From the NCBI GenBank assembly GCA_016742215.1, contig JACVCC010000002.1:392868-456867 (forward strand): DNA of 64,000 nucleotides, read 5' to 3'. The position numbers and the translations under genes were made by a program. The notes under the pieces are model-generated. The model did not search any database. It was not told the DNA's origin and was given only the letters and a program-made list of their open reading frames with translations. The stretch's first letter is position 1. Each line of letters opens with the position of its first letter. This stretch comes from Brevundimonas sp. GTDB lineage: Bacteria > Pseudomonadota > Alphaproteobacteria > Caulobacterales > Caulobacteraceae. Of this stretch, positions 25,432 to 33,658 are shown one piece after another.

Positions 25432-25908
25432 ATGATCATTCGCCGAGGCTGTCCGACCATTTCTCTCCTCGCCGCGGTTTTTGTGTTGTCCGGAGTGTCC
25501 GCCTGCGGCGCACCCCCGCCGATGTCAGCCGCAGATCACGCCTTCGACAAGGCAATCTCAGCGGCATTGGCGAGAGGCCAATCCATCGCCATCACCTCCA
25601 TTGAGCCGGGCGGCTGGAGTATGGTCTGCGTGGTTGGGGAGCAACGACCAGCGAACATGTTGCCCGGGCACACCGCTCGTCCCGGCGAAGAGGCGTTTGA
25701 GAGCTTGTTTGATGCAGCGGCCTACTGGCCCGGGCCGAGCTCCGCTTTCGCGTTCCTCTATGACGAGGGTGTCGAAGTGCGGCCAGTGAACGGTCTCCAT
25801 GTGAACATGGGCCGACCCATCAACAGGTGCGTATCGAAGGCGGAGGCCATCCTTGTCCGGGATGAAGAAGGCGAATGGCGGTTCCGGGATTTCCCGACTG
25901 AGAGCTAG
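25432..25908 (+). CDS. Hypothetical lipoprotein
   Basis: A 158-residue exported protein. The ATG at 25432 has GAGGAAG upstream and starts a lipoprotein signal (PTISLLAAVFVLSGVSAC, acylated Cys at about 25). The mature part includes AFDKAISAALARGQSIAITS, a tryptophan-containing SMVCVVGEQRPAN and EGEWRFRDFPTES at the end. No family is recognised. It sits between repeat copies 3 and 4. Confidence 0.65.
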   Translation: MIIRRGCPTISLLAAVFVLSGVSACGAPPPMSAADHAFDKAISAALARGQSIAITSIEPGGWSMVCVVGEQRPANMLPGHTARPGEEAFESLFDAAAYWPGPSSAFAFLYDEGVEVRPVNGLHVNMGRPINRCVSKAEAILVRDEEGEWRFRDFPTES

Positions 25909-25919
25909 GGCCGGCCAAT

Positions 25920-25943
25920 GTCGGCAACGGGTCGTTAGCGGAC
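25920..25943 (+). repeat. GTCCGC...GCGGAC repeat, copy 4
   Basis: GTCGGC, AACGGGTCGTTA, GCGGAC, 12 bp after the lipoprotein stop. Confidence 0.75.
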
Positions 25944-26039
25944 GTCCATCCATTCGCCCCGTCAATGTCTGCTTCCGAGCGGCGGTTCAATATCCGGTCT
26001 TGGCGCTGTGCTGTCCCGGAGCAGGCCGGCGCACCGGTC

Positions 26040-26063
26040 GTCCGCAATGGGTGGAAAGCAGAC
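26040..26063 (+). repeat. GTCCGC...GCGGAC repeat, copy 5
   Basis: GTCCGC, AATGGGTGGAAA, GCAGAC, upstream of the next small gene. The 96 bases between copies 4 and 5 hold no gene. Confidence 0.75.
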
Positions 26064-26102
26064 GTTCTCCCTCTTAGGCTCGACATACAGGAGAACTCTG
26101 TC

Positions 26103-26381
26103 ATGGCCTACTTGGTCGCCGTGCAAGTCGCCAACGGTGACTGGCACGCCCATATCGTCGCTCATGCCTCTCAGCGATATCGAGGCGACATTGATGTCCT
26201 TGGGAGGACGGTCCCGGCCTATTGCTTCGTCGAAGTTTGGGAGGGCGTCCGAAGAGAGGATGCAGTACGCTTGGCCCACACCCTGAGGGGCGTCCCGAAG
26301 GGGAGGCGGCGAGACGCGATCTTGGAGGCGGCTCGCCCTCTGCGGCTTTCGGCAAGGGGTGGGACCATCCGGAACGACTGA
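26103..26381 (+). CDS. Hypothetical protein, 92 residues
   Basis: The ATG at 26103 has AGGAGAA eight bases upstream, which favours this over the opposite-strand frame. MAYLVAVQVANGDWHAHIVA opens the protein and YCFVEVWEGVRREDAVRLAH, LRGVPKGRRRDAILEAARPL follow. The pattern of short beta-strands followed by a basic helix loosely recalls GIY-YIG-like domains, but the signature residues are not present. Function unknown. Confidence 0.5.
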   Translation: MAYLVAVQVANGDWHAHIVAHASQRYRGDIDVLGRTVPAYCFVEVWEGVRREDAVRLAHTLRGVPKGRRRDAILEAARPLRLSARGGTIRND

Positions 26382-26537
26382 TGCGCAGCGGGCCTAGCAC
26401 AGTCCCAGCTGTTGGGGCCGAAACTGGACACTGGCCAGCCGAACCCTGAAGCGGTCGCTTCCAGATCAATCCAGGCCGTCATTGGCATTGCCGCGAAGAA
26501 CCGGAAACCTGCGGATGTGTTTGAAGGTGACGCGTAA
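26382..26537 (+). other. Possible 3' gene remnant
   Basis: An open frame without a start codon ends at the TAA 26535-26537. It encodes QLLGPKLDTGQPNPEAVASR, SIQAVIGIAAKNRKPADVFE and GDA. It reads like the helical C-terminus of a lost gene. It ends 21 bp before the histidine kinase start. Confidence 0.35.
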
Positions 26538-26558
26538 CGTTCGAGGGGCCATTTGACC

Positions 26559-29207
26559 ATGACACCGCCGTCCGCAGAGGGTTCAGCTCAAGCAGAACAG
26601 GACGCGGAACGTATCGCCGGGGCTGTCCTGGGCCTGGACAACTCGACGGACCCCTTCGTCGCCGCGGTGCGCGCCACGCGGATGCCGATGATCATCACCG
26701 ACCCCCGCCAAGACGACAATCCGGTGGTGTTCGCCAACGACTCGTTCTGCCAACTGACGGGCTATCCCCGTTCGGAAATCCTCGGGCGGAACTGCCGCTT
26801 CCTGCAGGGGCCGGAAACCGATCCCGAAACGACCCGCCGGATCCATGAGGCGGTTAAGGCGGTTGAACCCATCGAGATCGACATCCGGAACTACCGAAAG
26901 AACGGGCAGCCGTTCTGGAACCGCCTGCTGCTCGCTCCGGTGTTCGATGCGAACGGGAAGCTCGCCTACTTCTTCGCCAGCCAGGTCGATGTCACTCTCG
27001 AACGGGAACGACTGGAAGGACTTCAGTCAGACAATGCTGCGCTCAACGCAGAGCTCACGGCGCGCCTACACATCGACCACGAGCGGGAGCGGGAATTGGA
27101 TCTCGCCATGCGCGCGGGCGGACTCGGCGCCTGGAGCGTCGATGTGCGAACTCGCACTCTGGTGGCGTCGGAGGCCTACAAGACGCTCATGGGTTGGCCT
27201 GCGGATCAGGTTTTCACCTACGAGGATCGTCAGAGCCTCATCCATCCGGAAGATCGGGACGCGGTGCGCGCCCAGAGTGACGCGACGATAGGCGCGGGTG
27301 CCGATTACCATATCGTCCACCGGGTCGTCACGCCGACCGGCATGACCCGTTGGATGGAGGCCCGCGGGCTCCTGATCCACGATGCCTCGGGCGAACCTCT
27401 GCGCATCGCCGGAGTTACAACCGACATCACCGAGCGGGTCCGCGCCGAGCGGCTCCGATCCGCCCTGATGGAGCTCGCGGACGCCCTGCGGGACACCGCC
27501 GATCCGGACGACCTGACGCACGCGGCCTGCACGATCGTCGGCCGGACCCTGGAGGTCGATCGCGTGGGCTTCGGCATGGTGGACCGCCGCGCCGAGACCA
27601 TCACCATCCAGAGAGACTGGAACGCGCCGGGTATCCAGAGCTTGGCGGGCACGCTCAACTTCCGGGATTATGGCAGCTATATCGAGGACTTGAAGCGGGG
27701 CGAGACGGTGGTGTTTGACGACGCTCGCCTCGATCCGCGGACGCGGGAGACGGCGGCCGCGCTGGAGGCCATTTCGGCCTTGGCGGTCGTCAACATGCCG
27801 CTGCAGGAGCAGGGTGAGACCGTCGCCCTGTTCTACGCCAACAACGCCATGCCCCGCATCTGGCTGGAGGATGAACTGACCTTCCTGCGCGATGTCGGCG
27901 AGCGGACGCTGGCGGCGCGCGAACGGCGCAGGGCGGAGAGACATCTCGCGCGCCTCGCCGAGTCTCTGGAGCGCACTGTCGAAGAGAGGACGGCCGAGCT
28001 GATGGCCAGCGAGGCGGCCCTGCGCCAGGCCCAGAAGATGGAGGCGGTGGGGCAACTCACCGGCGGTATCGCGCACGACTTCAATAACCTCCTCACGGCC
28101 GTCGCCGGAAGTCTGGAAATGGTCGTCAAGCGGGCGGATCAGGGCCGAACGGAGGATGTGAAGCGGTTCGTCGAGGTCGCACGAACCGCGACCGAGCGCG
28201 CGACGGCCCTGACCCACCGCTTGCTGGCCTTTTCGCGTCGGCAGACCCTGGAACCCAAGGCGACAGACGTCCTCGCCCTCACCAAGGGCATGGAGGATCT
28301 GGTGCGACGCACCGTGGGGCCGGGCATCGAACTCCGCACGGTCGCCGTCGATCCGCCTTGGCCGGTGTTGGTCGATCCCCATCAGCTTGAGAATGCGCTG
28401 CTCAACCTGTGCATCAACGCCCGGGACGCCATGCCCGATGGCGGCGCATTGACGATCGGAATCGATAATCTCTCGCTCGGAGATCGAACCCTCCTCGGAC
28501 CGGACTGTGCACCCGGCGACTATGTGCGGATCAGCGTCACCGATACGGGGGTGGGCATGTCTCAAGAGACGATCGCTCGCGCGTTCGACCCCTTCTTCAC
28601 CACCAAGCCGCTCGGCCAGGGCACCGGCCTCGGCCTGTCCATGATCTACGGCTTCGTGCGTCAATCCAGCGGACAGGTGAGTATCAGCTCGCGGCCGGGT
28701 GAGGGGACCCACGTTTGCATCTATCTCCCCCGACATCACGGTGTTGTGGAGCCTGTACACAGACGAGGCGAGCCCCCCCTGAACCACGACGAGGTGGCTG
28801 AAAGCCGGGGCACGGTTGTAATCGTCGATGACGAACCGGATATCCGTATGTTGGCGGCCGAAGCCCTGACGGACGCCGGCTACGACTTCGTTGCTGCCGA
28901 AGACGGGCGATCGGGCCTTGCCTTGCTCAGGACCACGCCAGGGGCGGTGCTGCTGATCACCGATGTCGGCCTGCCGGGCGGGATGAACGGGCGACAGCTG
29001 GCAGATGCGGCCCGCAGCGAACGCCCCGACCTCAAGGTGCTCTTTGTCACCGGTTACGCAGAGAGCGCCGTGCTGAGCGGTCGCAATCTGGAACCGGGTA
29101 TGCACATCCTCACCAAGCCGTTCGAGCTGGCGACCCTGACCCGGCGGGTCACGGACATCCTGCGCCCTGACCTCTCGCCGAAGACGCTTGCCGTTGACGA
29201 GCAATGA
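26559..29207 (+). CDS. LOV-PAS-GAF hybrid histidine kinase (blue-light sensor)
   Basis: An 882-residue cytoplasmic sensor kinase; ATG at 26559 after GAGGGG. Order of domains: LOV (about 35-140) with GRNCRFLQG, whose Cys79 is the flavin-adduct residue; a PAS domain (about 180-300); a GAF domain (about 310-450); HisKA with His506 (GQLTGGIAHDFNNLLTAVAG); HATPase with NARDAMPDGG, DTGVGMS and GTGLGLSMIYGFV; and a C-terminal receiver with VVIVDDEPDIRM and phosphoacceptor Asp802 (LITDVGLPGG). No membrane segment is seen. The GRNCRFLQG signature makes light sensing likely. The partner output is not encoded next to it. Confidence 0.92.
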   Translation: MTPPSAEGSAQAEQDAERIAGAVLGLDNSTDPFVAAVRATRMPMIITDPRQDDNPVVFANDSFCQLTGYPRSEILGRNCRFLQGPETDPETTRRIHEAVKAVEPIEIDIRNYRKNGQPFWNRLLLAPVFDANGKLAYFFASQVDVTLERERLEGLQSDNAALNAELTARLHIDHERERELDLAMRAGGLGAWSVDVRTRTLVASEAYKTLMGWPADQVFTYEDRQSLIHPEDRDAVRAQSDATIGAGADYHIVHRVVTPTGMTRWMEARGLLIHDASGEPLRIAGVTTDITERVRAERLRSALMELADALRDTADPDDLTHAACTIVGRTLEVDRVGFGMVDRRAETITIQRDWNAPGIQSLAGTLNFRDYGSYIEDLKRGETVVFDDARLDPRTRETAAALEAISALAVVNMPLQEQGETVALFYANNAMPRIWLEDELTFLRDVGERTLAARERRRAERHLARLAESLERTVEERTAELMASEAALRQAQKMEAVGQLTGGIAHDFNNLLTAVAGSLEMVVKRADQGRTEDVKRFVEVARTATERATALTHRLLAFSRRQTLEPKATDVLALTKGMEDLVRRTVGPGIELRTVAVDPPWPVLVDPHQLENALLNLCINARDAMPDGGALTIGIDNLSLGDRTLLGPDCAPGDYVRISVTDTGVGMSQETIARAFDPFFTTKPLGQGTGLGLSMIYGFVRQSSGQVSISSRPGEGTHVCIYLPRHHGVVEPVHRRGEPPLNHDEVAESRGTVVIVDDEPDIRMLAAEALTDAGYDFVAAEDGRSGLALLRTTPGAVLLITDVGLPGGMNGRQLADAARSERPDLKVLFVTGYAESAVLSGRNLEPGMHILTKPFELATLTRRVTDILRPDLSPKTLAVDEQ

Positions 29208-29252
29208 CTTGAAACAGTTGAGGGGCGCGGTCCGAGAACTATTCTCTGGTGC

Positions 29253-29666
29253 ATGACATTCCGTATCGAAGACGGCTTCCCGGGCTCCAAGGCCTTTCTC
29301 AACATGCCGGCGCTGCGCATCCCCTCCGGCTGGCGAGTCGGCTGGAATGTCCTCTGTTCGGAGATGGAGCACGACCTCACGGGCATTGGAGGCTCCACGC
29401 TCTACAACGCCACCAATGAGAGCCGGCGCTTTAACATCGACGTCGCCTTCCGCCCCGAGTTCGATCCCGAGGGCCACTTCGAACTCACCGTCGTCTACTG
29501 CCCCTGGCCACGCTCGGAGCGAGGACGGCGTATCAAGGACCAGCCGCTGTCACTCCTAGAAGGGCAAGTCGTACATTCGTTCGAGACCCGATCCTACAGC
29601 CGTTTGGTTGACGAGCTCGAGCACTGGATTGCTCGCTGCAGCGTCTGGGAGATCGAGGGCAACTGA
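29253..29666 (+). CDS. Hypothetical protein, 137 residues
   Basis: Begins 45 bp after the histidine kinase. MTFRIEDGFPGSKAFLNMPA, then RIPSGWRVGWNVLCSEMEHD and FNIDVAFRPEFDPEGHFELT suggest a soluble beta-rich protein, ending in a helix with HWIARCSVWEIEGN. No signal peptide or known domain is seen. Similar small proteins without annotation are common in bacteria near polymorphic systems, but nothing here proves that role. Confidence 0.6.
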   Translation: MTFRIEDGFPGSKAFLNMPALRIPSGWRVGWNVLCSEMEHDLTGIGGSTLYNATNESRRFNIDVAFRPEFDPEGHFELTVVYCPWPRSERGRRIKDQPLSLLEGQVVHSFETRSYSRLVDELEHWIARCSVWEIEGN

Positions 29667-29706
29667 TAACAAAGCCCTAGGAGTTCTTGGAAGTCGTCCA
29701 GCCCAA

Positions 29707-29756
29707 CATCCGCAACTTGTCGGGAGCCGAACTTCGCTCAAGGGTGGAAAGCGGAC
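29707..29756 (+). repeat. Tandem double copy of the GTCCGC...GCGGAC repeat (copy 6)
   Basis: Two adjacent variant units: ATCCGC...GCCGAAC (29708-29732) and TTCGCT...GCGGAC (29733-29756). The junction GAACTTCG is shared with the double copies at 30087 and 30549. Confidence 0.65.
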
Positions 29757-29779
29757 GGGCATAAGGTAGGCTCGGCGAC

Positions 29780-30079
29780 ATGACAAAACCCGTCCGCATT
29801 CGGCTGCACCGTTCTGTCTTGATCGATCTTCCAGACTTCGATGTGGGGGACTTGGGCCCGGTCGAGCATGCCCTGCTCGGACTCGGAGCGGAGAAGTTAT
29901 CGTCGGTTGGAGAGCCGTGGGAAGAAACGCGGCGCTATTGCCTCGGGGGATGTGAGATCATTCTGGACTGGGACGGCTATACGTCCGGCTTGCGGACGAC
30001 CGACCCGGCACAGCTCGCGGCCCTCTTCAAGGCCCTGTCTCAATCTCCGCTGTTCGAAGGCGCCGAACAGAACAGCTGA
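29780..30079 (+). CDS. Hypothetical protein, 99 residues
   Basis: Begins 24 bp after a repeat copy and ends seven bases before the next. VRIRLHRSVLIDLPDFDVGD, then ETRRYCLGGCEIILDWDGYT and a helical end PAQLAALFKALSQSPLF indicate a compact alpha/beta protein without export signal. No family is recognised. Confidence 0.55.
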   Translation: MTKPVRIRLHRSVLIDLPDFDVGDLGPVEHALLGLGAEKLSSVGEPWEETRRYCLGGCEIILDWDGYTSGLRTTDPAQLAALFKALSQSPLFEGAEQNS

Positions 30080-30086
30080 CAAGGGT

Positions 30087-30134
30087 GTCCGCAAGGGTCG
30101 GGAGCCGAACTTCGCCTAAGGGTGTAAAGCGGAC
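30087..30134 (+). repeat. Tandem double copy of the GTCCGC...GCGGAC repeat (copy 7)
   Basis: Units at 30087-30110 (GTCCGC ... GCCGAAC) and 30111-30134 (TTCGCC ... GCGGAC) abut without a gap. The outer ends GTCCGC and GCGGAC pair, as do the inner ends, giving a long potential cruciform. Confidence 0.75.
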
Positions 30135-30213
30135 GTTCGACTTCGACAACCGGCATCATAACCGGCCGTTTATCAGAAGCAGTCACGCTCGCTGGGTTTT
30201 CTGGAGGTTGCGA

Positions 30214-30546
30214 ATGCGTGGGCTCTTCGTTGTTCTGTTGGGCTCCCTGGTCGCAAGTTGCGGCGGTGCAGACCAGCTGGACGTGCGCTGCTACGCGGCA
30301 GCGTCGGTGAACTTGGCTGCCAGCCGTGGCAACGGTGACGCCGCGACGCTGATGTCCTATTACCTTGGACGGGTCGACGCGGTAGACCCCAGCGGCGGCT
30401 GGGCTGAAGCCGCTGGGAAACAGATTGGTGAGTTCAATCGGGACCCGTCTCAAATGGAGAACCTGTTGACGTCTTGCGTTGATCGGATGAGGTCGAGCAT
30501 GGCGAAACAGCGCACCGCGATTGAGGCGACCAAGGCTGACAGGTGA
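30214..30546 (+). CDS. Hypothetical lipoprotein
   Basis: A 110-residue exported protein. The ATG at 30214 has GGAGG upstream and begins a short lipoprotein signal, MRGLFVVLLGSLVASCGG. The mature part has LDVRCYAAASVNLAASRGNG, TLMSYYLGRVDAVDP and a helical end with a Cys (NLLTSCVDRMRSSMA). A small helical periplasmic protein with two cysteines; family not recognised. It is followed three bases later by another double repeat. Confidence 0.65.
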   Translation: MRGLFVVLLGSLVASCGGADQLDVRCYAAASVNLAASRGNGDAATLMSYYLGRVDAVDPSGGWAEAAGKQIGEFNRDPSQMENLLTSCVDRMRSSMAKQRTAIEATKADR

Positions 30547-30548
30547 TT

Positions 30549-30597
30549 GTCCGCCATAGGTCGGGAGGCGAAGTTCGCCTGGGGCTGGGCAGGGGAC
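30549..30597 (+). repeat. Degenerate double copy of the repeat (copy 8)
   Basis: GTCCGCCATAGGTCGGGAGG leads into GCGAAG (30549-30573), then TTCGCC...GGGGAC to 30597. It is a weaker version of the double copies at 29707 and 30087, starting three bases after a stop codon. Confidence 0.5.
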
Positions 30598-30669
30598 TTT
30601 GCGCTTGAGCGTGTTGCGGTCCTGGTGATGATCGGAGCTTGAGGCATCGGCCTCGGTCGAGGCTCCCGA

Positions 30670-32001
30670 ATGGTCGATCTTGAACTCAGCGAAGCGTGCC
30701 CGCCCCGGTTAAGTCTGACGGCACTCTTCCTGCGCTTCATGCGGTTTGGCGTTCTCGCGTTCGGAGGACCAGTCGCGCAGATCGCCATGATCCGGCGCGA
30801 GTTGGTCGAAGAGGAGCGGTGGATCGACAGCAGCCGATTCAATCGTCTGCTTGCCGTCATGCAGGTGCTACCCGGACCAGAAGCGCACGAACTTTGCGTT
30901 CACATGGGCATCAGGGCTCGCGGTCGCCTTGGAGGGCTGCTCGCCGGACTCGGGTTCATGCTCCCTGGCCTTGTTCTGATGCTGCTGGCTGCTTGGGCTT
31001 ACTCCGAACTGGCGGGGCAATCCCCGATTCTTGCAGCGGTCTTCGTGGGCGTCCAAGCCGCTGTCCTCGCGATCATTGCCCGAGCCGTGCATCGCATCGG
31101 TGAACACATCCTCACGTCGCTTTCGCTATGGATCATTATGGGAGCGACGGCGGTCGCCACCATTGGGGGCGTCAGCTTCTGGATCGTCCTACCGGCAGCG
31201 GGATTGACCTACGCTGGTGTGAGATCCGGTCGCTGGTGGCTTGTCGCCGTCGCGCTGTCTGCGGCGATTGCGATGGGGCTCGTCACGCAGTTGAACGCAA
31301 CCGGGTTTGCTCCGCCGCCGACCGCTGCGATGGCAGCGACAACCTTCGCCCTTTTTCTGGCCGGGTTAAAAGGCGGGCTGCTGACCTTCGGCGGTGCCTA
31401 CACCGCTATCCCGTTCGTGAAGGCGGATACCGTCGATCGTGGATGGGCCACCGATGCGCAGTTTCTGGATGGGGTGGGGTTGGCGAACGTGCTGCCCGCC
31501 CCTCTGGTCATCTTCGCCACTTTCGTCGGGTGGATGAGCAGTGGTCTTCTTGGGGCATTGGCGACCACCGCCGGCGTGTTCCTCCCCGCCTTCGCCTTCT
31601 CCATGATTTTTTATGAGCGACTTGAACGCGTCGTGGAGGACGAACGCCTTCAAGCGTTCCTGACAGGAGTCGCCGCCGCCGTGGTTGGCGTCATCGTCGT
31701 CACCGCGTTCCAGCTTGCGGAAGCGGCTTTGGCGAACACCCCAAACCTTCCTCTTACAGCCACGCTCTTCCTCTTCGGCGCGGCGGTCGTCTACTTCTGG
31801 AAAAGCCGATACAACGCACCGGTCGTGCTTGTGACCGGAGCGATCGTTGCCGCGGCATGGCTCAGACGAGTCGGCAACGTCCGCAACGGGTCGAAGGCGA
31901 ACATAGAAATTCGGGCTGTCCGAACGTCCGCTCGAGGGTCGCCCGCCGATATCCGTAGTTGGCGCATGGCGGCTCTCATCGGCGAGTTACTGTGCGACTG
32001 A
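30670..32001 (+). CDS. chrA: Chromate transporter ChrA
   Basis: A 443-residue inner-membrane protein with the two ChrA domains of the long-chain form. The first has LFLRFMRFGVLAFGGPVAQI and VMQVLPGPEAHELCVHMG; the second has FLAGLKGGLLTFGGAYTAIP and DGVGLANVLPAPLVIFATFV. ChrA exports chromate. The last ~42 residues (from about GNVRNGSKANIE) are hydrophilic and encoded by a copy of the intergenic repeat, so the native end was probably near AAWLRR. No chrB regulator is adjacent. Confidence 0.9.
   Translation: MVDLELSEACPPRLSLTALFLRFMRFGVLAFGGPVAQIAMIRRELVEEERWIDSSRFNRLLAVMQVLPGPEAHELCVHMGIRARGRLGGLLAGLGFMLPGLVLMLLAAWAYSELAGQSPILAAVFVGVQAAVLAIIARAVHRIGEHILTSLSLWIIMGATAVATIGGVSFWIVLPAAGLTYAGVRSGRWWLVAVALSAAIAMGLVTQLNATGFAPPPTAAMAATTFALFLAGLKGGLLTFGGAYTAIPFVKADTVDRGWATDAQFLDGVGLANVLPAPLVIFATFVGWMSSGLLGALATTAGVFLPAFAFSMIFYERLERVVEDERLQAFLTGVAAAVVGVIVVTAFQLAEAALANTPNLPLTATLFLFGAAVVYFWKSRYNAPVVLVTGAIVAAAWLRRVGNVRNGSKANIEIRAVRTSARGSPADIRSWRMAALIGELLCD
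31879..31902 (+). repeat. GTCCGC...GCGGAC repeat, copy 9, inside the chrA 3' end
   Basis: GTCCGC, AACGGGTCGAAG, GCGAAC. It lies within the reading frame of chrA and supplies part of its C-terminal tail. Confidence 0.7.
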
Positions 32002-33648
32002 AGAAGTCAGCTAGCCGCCCGATGGCGATCGCAACCGGATCCGACTTATAATAGAGATCGTAGTGACCAGCGCCCTCCACGACGAAGAGGTGCTTGTCGG
32101 TCGCGGGCGAGAGGTCGTGGAGCAGGACGCCAGCTTCGTACTGGCCCGTAGCGCCTCTGCGGCCCCCGACGATTACCTGTAAGGGCAGGGTCATGAGGTC
32201 GGGGACCAGATGGAAGCTGTCGAAGCCGAGAATCTCTCCGTAGCTGGTGAACAGCAGGCGGTTGGTTGAGTTTGGATGTCGAAACTCAGACTCCCGGTAG
32301 AAGGCGATCGCTTCGAGAACCTCCGGGTCTGTCACGCCCGTGTCCTTAGCCTCCCGCAGGCTGTCGGGGATCCAAGGGTCTCGTCGCAGCGGCTCGCCGC
32401 GGGCCTCGGCGGGTCCGTTGAGAGGCGACGGCCTCCAGCGTCTCCTCGACGTTCACCATGCGCCGGAACGCCCGTCCGAGGTCGCTCGCCACGACCGTGC
32501 CGAGCGCCCTGAAGCGCCGTTCGGTTAGGGCCGCCTGGATGGCGTAGCCGCCGCCGGCGCAGATGCCGAGCATGCCCAGCCGATCCTCATCCACAAACGT
32601 CAAGGTGGTCAGGAAGTCGACGGCTGAGTGGATGTCCTGTTTGGGCCGCGGGGCTTTCCAGATCCCGACGCTCGCCGGCGCTTTCGCCCTGATAGGTCGG
32701 GTCGAAGGTCAAGGCGACGAAGCCGTGCTCAGCGAGCCGGGACGCGTAGATGCCGCCGATCTGTTCCTTGACGCTGCTGCCGGGTGTCGAAAGCACGAGA
32801 GCGGGATAGCGACCGGTCTCATCGAAATCGGGCGGCAGATGAAGATGGCCCACGACGTCCAGTGCGCAGAGCGCTGAGATCACCGAGGCGATGTCCTCCG
32901 GCAGCCCGATCCGGCCATGGGGCGTCATGGCCGGGATGCCGGCCAAGGCCGTATCACCATGCTGGCGCAACAATTGGGTGTCCACCGCACCGGGCGCCAC
33001 CGCGTTGACGGAAATGTTCCGGCCCGCGAGCTCCTTGGCGAGCGCGCTGGTGTAGAGATCCTGGGCGCTTTTGCTGGCGGCGTAGGGGCCGGCGCTCGGC
33101 GGTCTTTGCAGGGTGATGCTTGAGCTCAGGCTGATGATGCGTCCGCCGTCCCTCGTGCGGTTCGCCGCCTCGCGCAGCACGTTGAAGCTGCCCTTGATGT
33201 TGGTCGCCATCATCCGGTCGAACGCGTCGTCGGTCATCCGGGCGAACGGAGCGACGTTCATTGCGCCGGCGTCGTTGACGACGACATCAACGCCGCCGAA
33301 GGCCTCCTCGTGCTCATGGAACAGGGCGCGAACCGCCGCAGGATCGGCGACGTCCGCCTGGCGATAGATGGCGCGGCCCCCGCCGGCCTCGATCTCGCGC
33401 ACGACCTGGGCGGCGAGGTCGCGGTTGGTGAAATAGTTGACGGTGACGGCGAAGCCGTCGCGCGCCAGGCGTTTGGCGGTCGCGGCGCCGATCCCTCGCG
33501 ACGAGCCGGTGACCAGGGCGGACCGCCCGGCGTTGGCGTGAGGCTGGGGCGACGTTGACGCGCTTTGGGACAAGACCGGGCCGGCGGTCAGGGCAGCGGC
33601 TCCGGCGGCGGTGATCGCCAGCAGGCTGCGGCGGTTGGTGTCGGACAT
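31976..33648 (-). pseudogene. SDR gene fused to a decayed alpha/beta-hydrolase gene
   Basis: Reading from 33648: a signal-like NRRSLLAITAAGAAALTAGP, then an SDR (TGSSRGIG, NDAG, YAASK) that stops matching after EDIASVISALCALD, before its usual C-terminal VNGQ...NGG segment. The frame continues directly into an alpha/beta hydrolase lacking its N-terminus: VVGHLHLPPDFDETGRYPAL, YQGESAG. At about 32650 a frameshift ends the frame; the next frame gives FVDEDRLGMLGICAGGGYAI (with a Cys nucleophile-type elbow). A second shift near 32430 moves to a third frame ending HYDLYYKSDPVAIAIGRLAD at 31976. So two genes fused by deletion, with two frameshifts in the hydrolase. Confidence 0.75.
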
Positions 33649-33658
33649 GAAGACCTCC

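Noticed and set aside
25962..26279. Minus-strand frame opposite the 92-residue gene
   Set aside because: The plus strand has a good AGGAGAA ribosome-binding site; the minus frame runs into the repeat and has none.
27066..29477. 803-codon frame antisense to the LOV histidine kinase
   Set aside because: No recognisable domain; a shadow of the kinase gene.
24589..31902. CRISPR array interpretation of the repeated 24-nt element
   Set aside because: Spacing is irregular and spans whole genes, copies differ, and there are no cas genes.
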